Assembly: GCA_012033205.1 (NCBI GenBank)
Contig: JAAUSO010000058.1
Coordinates: 1 to 37,866 of the forward strand
From: Richelia sp. SL_2_1
Lineage (GTDB): Bacteria; Cyanobacteriota; Cyanobacteriia; Cyanobacteriales; Nostocaceae
Length of the DNA: 37,866 bases
Direction: 5' to 3'
The position numbers were made by a program, and so were the translations under genes. This document shows positions 37,007 through 37,866 of the stretch, piece by piece. Positions within the stretch are counted from its first letter, which is position 1, and every line of letters starts with the position of its first letter. The notes under the pieces were generated by a model, which had not been told where the DNA came from, did no database searches, and saw only the letters and a program-made list of their open reading frames with translations.

Positions 37007-37378
37007 TTAGAATTTTTCGCGTAAATTTTTAACAATCAATTTCCCAATCAACTTACTCAAGTCATCATACTTGATAATTGGGCTTATGATGCCCACAGTG
37101 TCGCCTTTATTTTCAAGTTTGACACTGGAGGGCAAATCCTGAATGGCTTCAAAAACTTCTGATACACTAACACAAGGCGCAATGCCAACAATAATCAACT
37201 CGAAGTGTGTGCCATAATCTTCAAGGTGAATTTCTGTTTTGTTCCAAGAAAGCAGGACATGCCCATTTTCATAATCATAGACATGAGCTTCGGTTGTGGA
37301 GACAAATAGCGAAGGTGTTTGCGCGTCCAAGTAGGCTGCGCAAAGGCACAGGCAAATTAGAAATAATAACATTTTCAT
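37007..37378 (-). CDS. Secreted protein with Sec signal peptide, 123 aa
   Basis: The N-terminal signal (MKMLLFLICLCLCAAYLDAQ) ends in an AQ site typical of Bacteroidota. The mature part is a small alpha/beta domain (NGHVLLSWNKTEIHLEDYG, EVFEAIQDLPSSVKLENKG, YDDLSKLIGKLIVKNLR) with a single Cys. It is coupled to the 48-aa gene and preceded by the 103-aa gene. Its role is unknown; a periplasmic effector of infection is the natural guess for an exported phage protein. Confidence 0.7.
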   Translation of the reverse strand: MKMLLFLICLCLCAAYLDAQTPSLFVSTTEAHVYDYENGHVLLSWNKTEIHLEDYGTHFELIIVGIAPCVSVSEVFEAIQDLPSSVKLENKGDTVGIISPIIKYDDLSKLIGKLIVKNLREKF

Positions 37379-37418
37379 TGAGATTTGATTTAAAGTAATA
37401 GTTGCTAAATAAAAATTA

Positions 37419-37730
37419 TTACGGTAGATCGGGCTTTAATTCCGGCAAAGGCTTATCAAAATTTCGGGAAAGCCAGAACCGGAGTTGCCCGGCAATATCG
37501 GCGTCCAAGCCCTCGACCTTATTGATGAGCTTATGGAGTTCCATAAAGTCGGAATGAAGTAGGATATGACAAGAGGTACACCACTGCTTTAATCCGAAAT
37601 GGAAGTCCTCACTTTCTTTTAGGTCAAGATAAGCCTCAATTTTCTTTGCCAATTGCTTGGAAATTTCTTCCCGAACATAAGATTCAAGCGGGAAGCTTTT
37701 TGGCAAAGATTGGATTTCTTGACTTGTCAT
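37419..37730 (-). CDS. Hypothetical protein, 103 aa
   Basis: I take ATG at 37730 (MTSQEIQSLPKSFPL); an ATG at 37754 inside the terminal repeat would add eight residues and overlap the 32-aa membrane gene. The protein is helical (EISKQLAKKIEAYLDLKES, HKLINKVEGLDADIAGQLRFW) and ends Pro-rich. It contains CTSCH, but without export signals or heme genes this is not a cytochrome site. No family is recognised. Confidence 0.65.
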   Translation of the reverse strand: MTSQEIQSLPKSFPLESYVREEISKQLAKKIEAYLDLKESEDFHFGLKQWCTSCHILLHSDFMELHKLINKVEGLDADIAGQLRFWLSRNFDKPLPELKPDLP

Positions 37731-37739
37731 CTGCAAGCA

Positions 37740-37866
37740 TCTTATGAATTCCATTTGTCTTTAAATTTTAGCACCTTCGTTGTGATCCAAACAAAGGGCA
37801 AAACGATAAATAAATAACCAATAAAATTTAAGATTCCCATTGCGTTTTTATTATAATAAATTAAAA
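37740..37866. repeat. Right copy of the 127-bp terminal direct repeat
   Basis: Identical to positions 1-127. See the left copy: the most likely meaning is a circular contig with an assembly overlap. Confidence 0.93.
37742..37840 (-). CDS. Second copy of the 32-aa membrane protein (within the repeat)
   Basis: Same sequence as the gene at 3-101, duplicated only because the contig ends overlap. In the circular genome this is one gene, placed 11 bases ahead of the 103-aa gene (37730). Confidence 0.5.
   Translation of the reverse strand: MGILNFIGYLFIVLPFVWITTKVLKFKDKWNS

Noticed and set aside
37560-37600. CTSCH as a c-type heme motif
   Set aside because: The protein has no export signal and no heme-related neighbours; CxxCH occurs by chance.
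1-37866. tRNA genes, CRISPR arrays, transposons
   Set aside because: I saw no cloverleaf with CCA end, no regularly spaced repeats and no transposase or terminal inverted repeats.

Overview
This window is almost certainly one complete, circular, tailed double-stranded DNA phage genome (Caudoviricetes, probably a long-tailed siphovirus) whose host is a member of the Bacteroidota. The first 127 bases (1-127) are repeated exactly as the last 127 (37740-37866). This is the signature of a circular molecule assembled with a 127-base k-mer, so the unit genome is about 37,739 bp. The host assignment rests on promoters of the Bacteroidota type (TAnnTTTG at -7, several with TTG 19-21 bases upstream), A-rich leaders with few Shine-Dalgarno sequences, and Bacteroidota-style Sec and lipoprotein signal peptides (ending ANAQ, FGQ, SSC).

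Every believable gene is on the minus strand; plus-strand open frames are shadows. In transcription order (high to low coordinates) the map is: (1) 37.7-35.6 kb, small exported or membrane proteins: a Sec-secreted protein, a 48-aa protein, a lipoprotein and a membrane-anchored coiled coil, closed by two intrinsic terminators; (2) 35.4-33.2 kb, TerS, a 43-aa protein and TerL behind a strong promoter; (3) 33.2-22.1 kb, a promoter-146 aa-terminator unit, then the tail operon with a probable -1 frameshifted tail assembly chaperone, tail completion proteins, a four-TM membrane protein, baseplate-like proteins and a 1119-aa tape measure; (4) 22.1-11.7 kb, ClpP-type head protease/scaffold, a fibronectin-III protein, three consecutive exported proteins including a 904-aa fibre-like protein, major capsid protein, portal and head-tail connector; (5) 11.6-11.2 kb holin; (6) 11.1-8.1 kb, small early-type proteins of unknown function ending at a large near-perfect palindrome; (7) 8.0-0.3 kb, DNA metabolism: HARP-like protein, RHH-like protein, Sak4/RecA-like ATPase, PD-(D/E)XK nuclease, winged-helix replication protein, DUF5131 three-Cys protein, RuvC-like resolvase, and a candidate unimolecular spanin. 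I see no integrase, repressor, DNA polymerase, tRNA, CRISPR array or recognisable endolysin. No stretch over 300 bases lacks a gene once the small and frame-disrupted genes described here are counted.

The most striking result is a set of eight genes in which the protein-like reading frame is interrupted, and in all eight the frame is restored by a shift of the same sign (-1). Two have textbook slippery heptamers (T TTT TTA in the DUF5131 gene; a run of nine T in the tail chaperone gene). In the chaperone the shifted frame ends exactly at an ATGA overlap with the next gene. One carries a 5-bp tandem duplication. The rest are in or beside short A, C or G runs near start codons. Either the phage uses an unusual amount of recoding, or the consensus has systematic one-base undercalls; raw reads would decide. 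Also notable are two sequence classes of phage promoter, which link the spanin candidate to the terminase operon, and the 75-bp palindrome at 8158-8232 as an origin or structured-RNA candidate.
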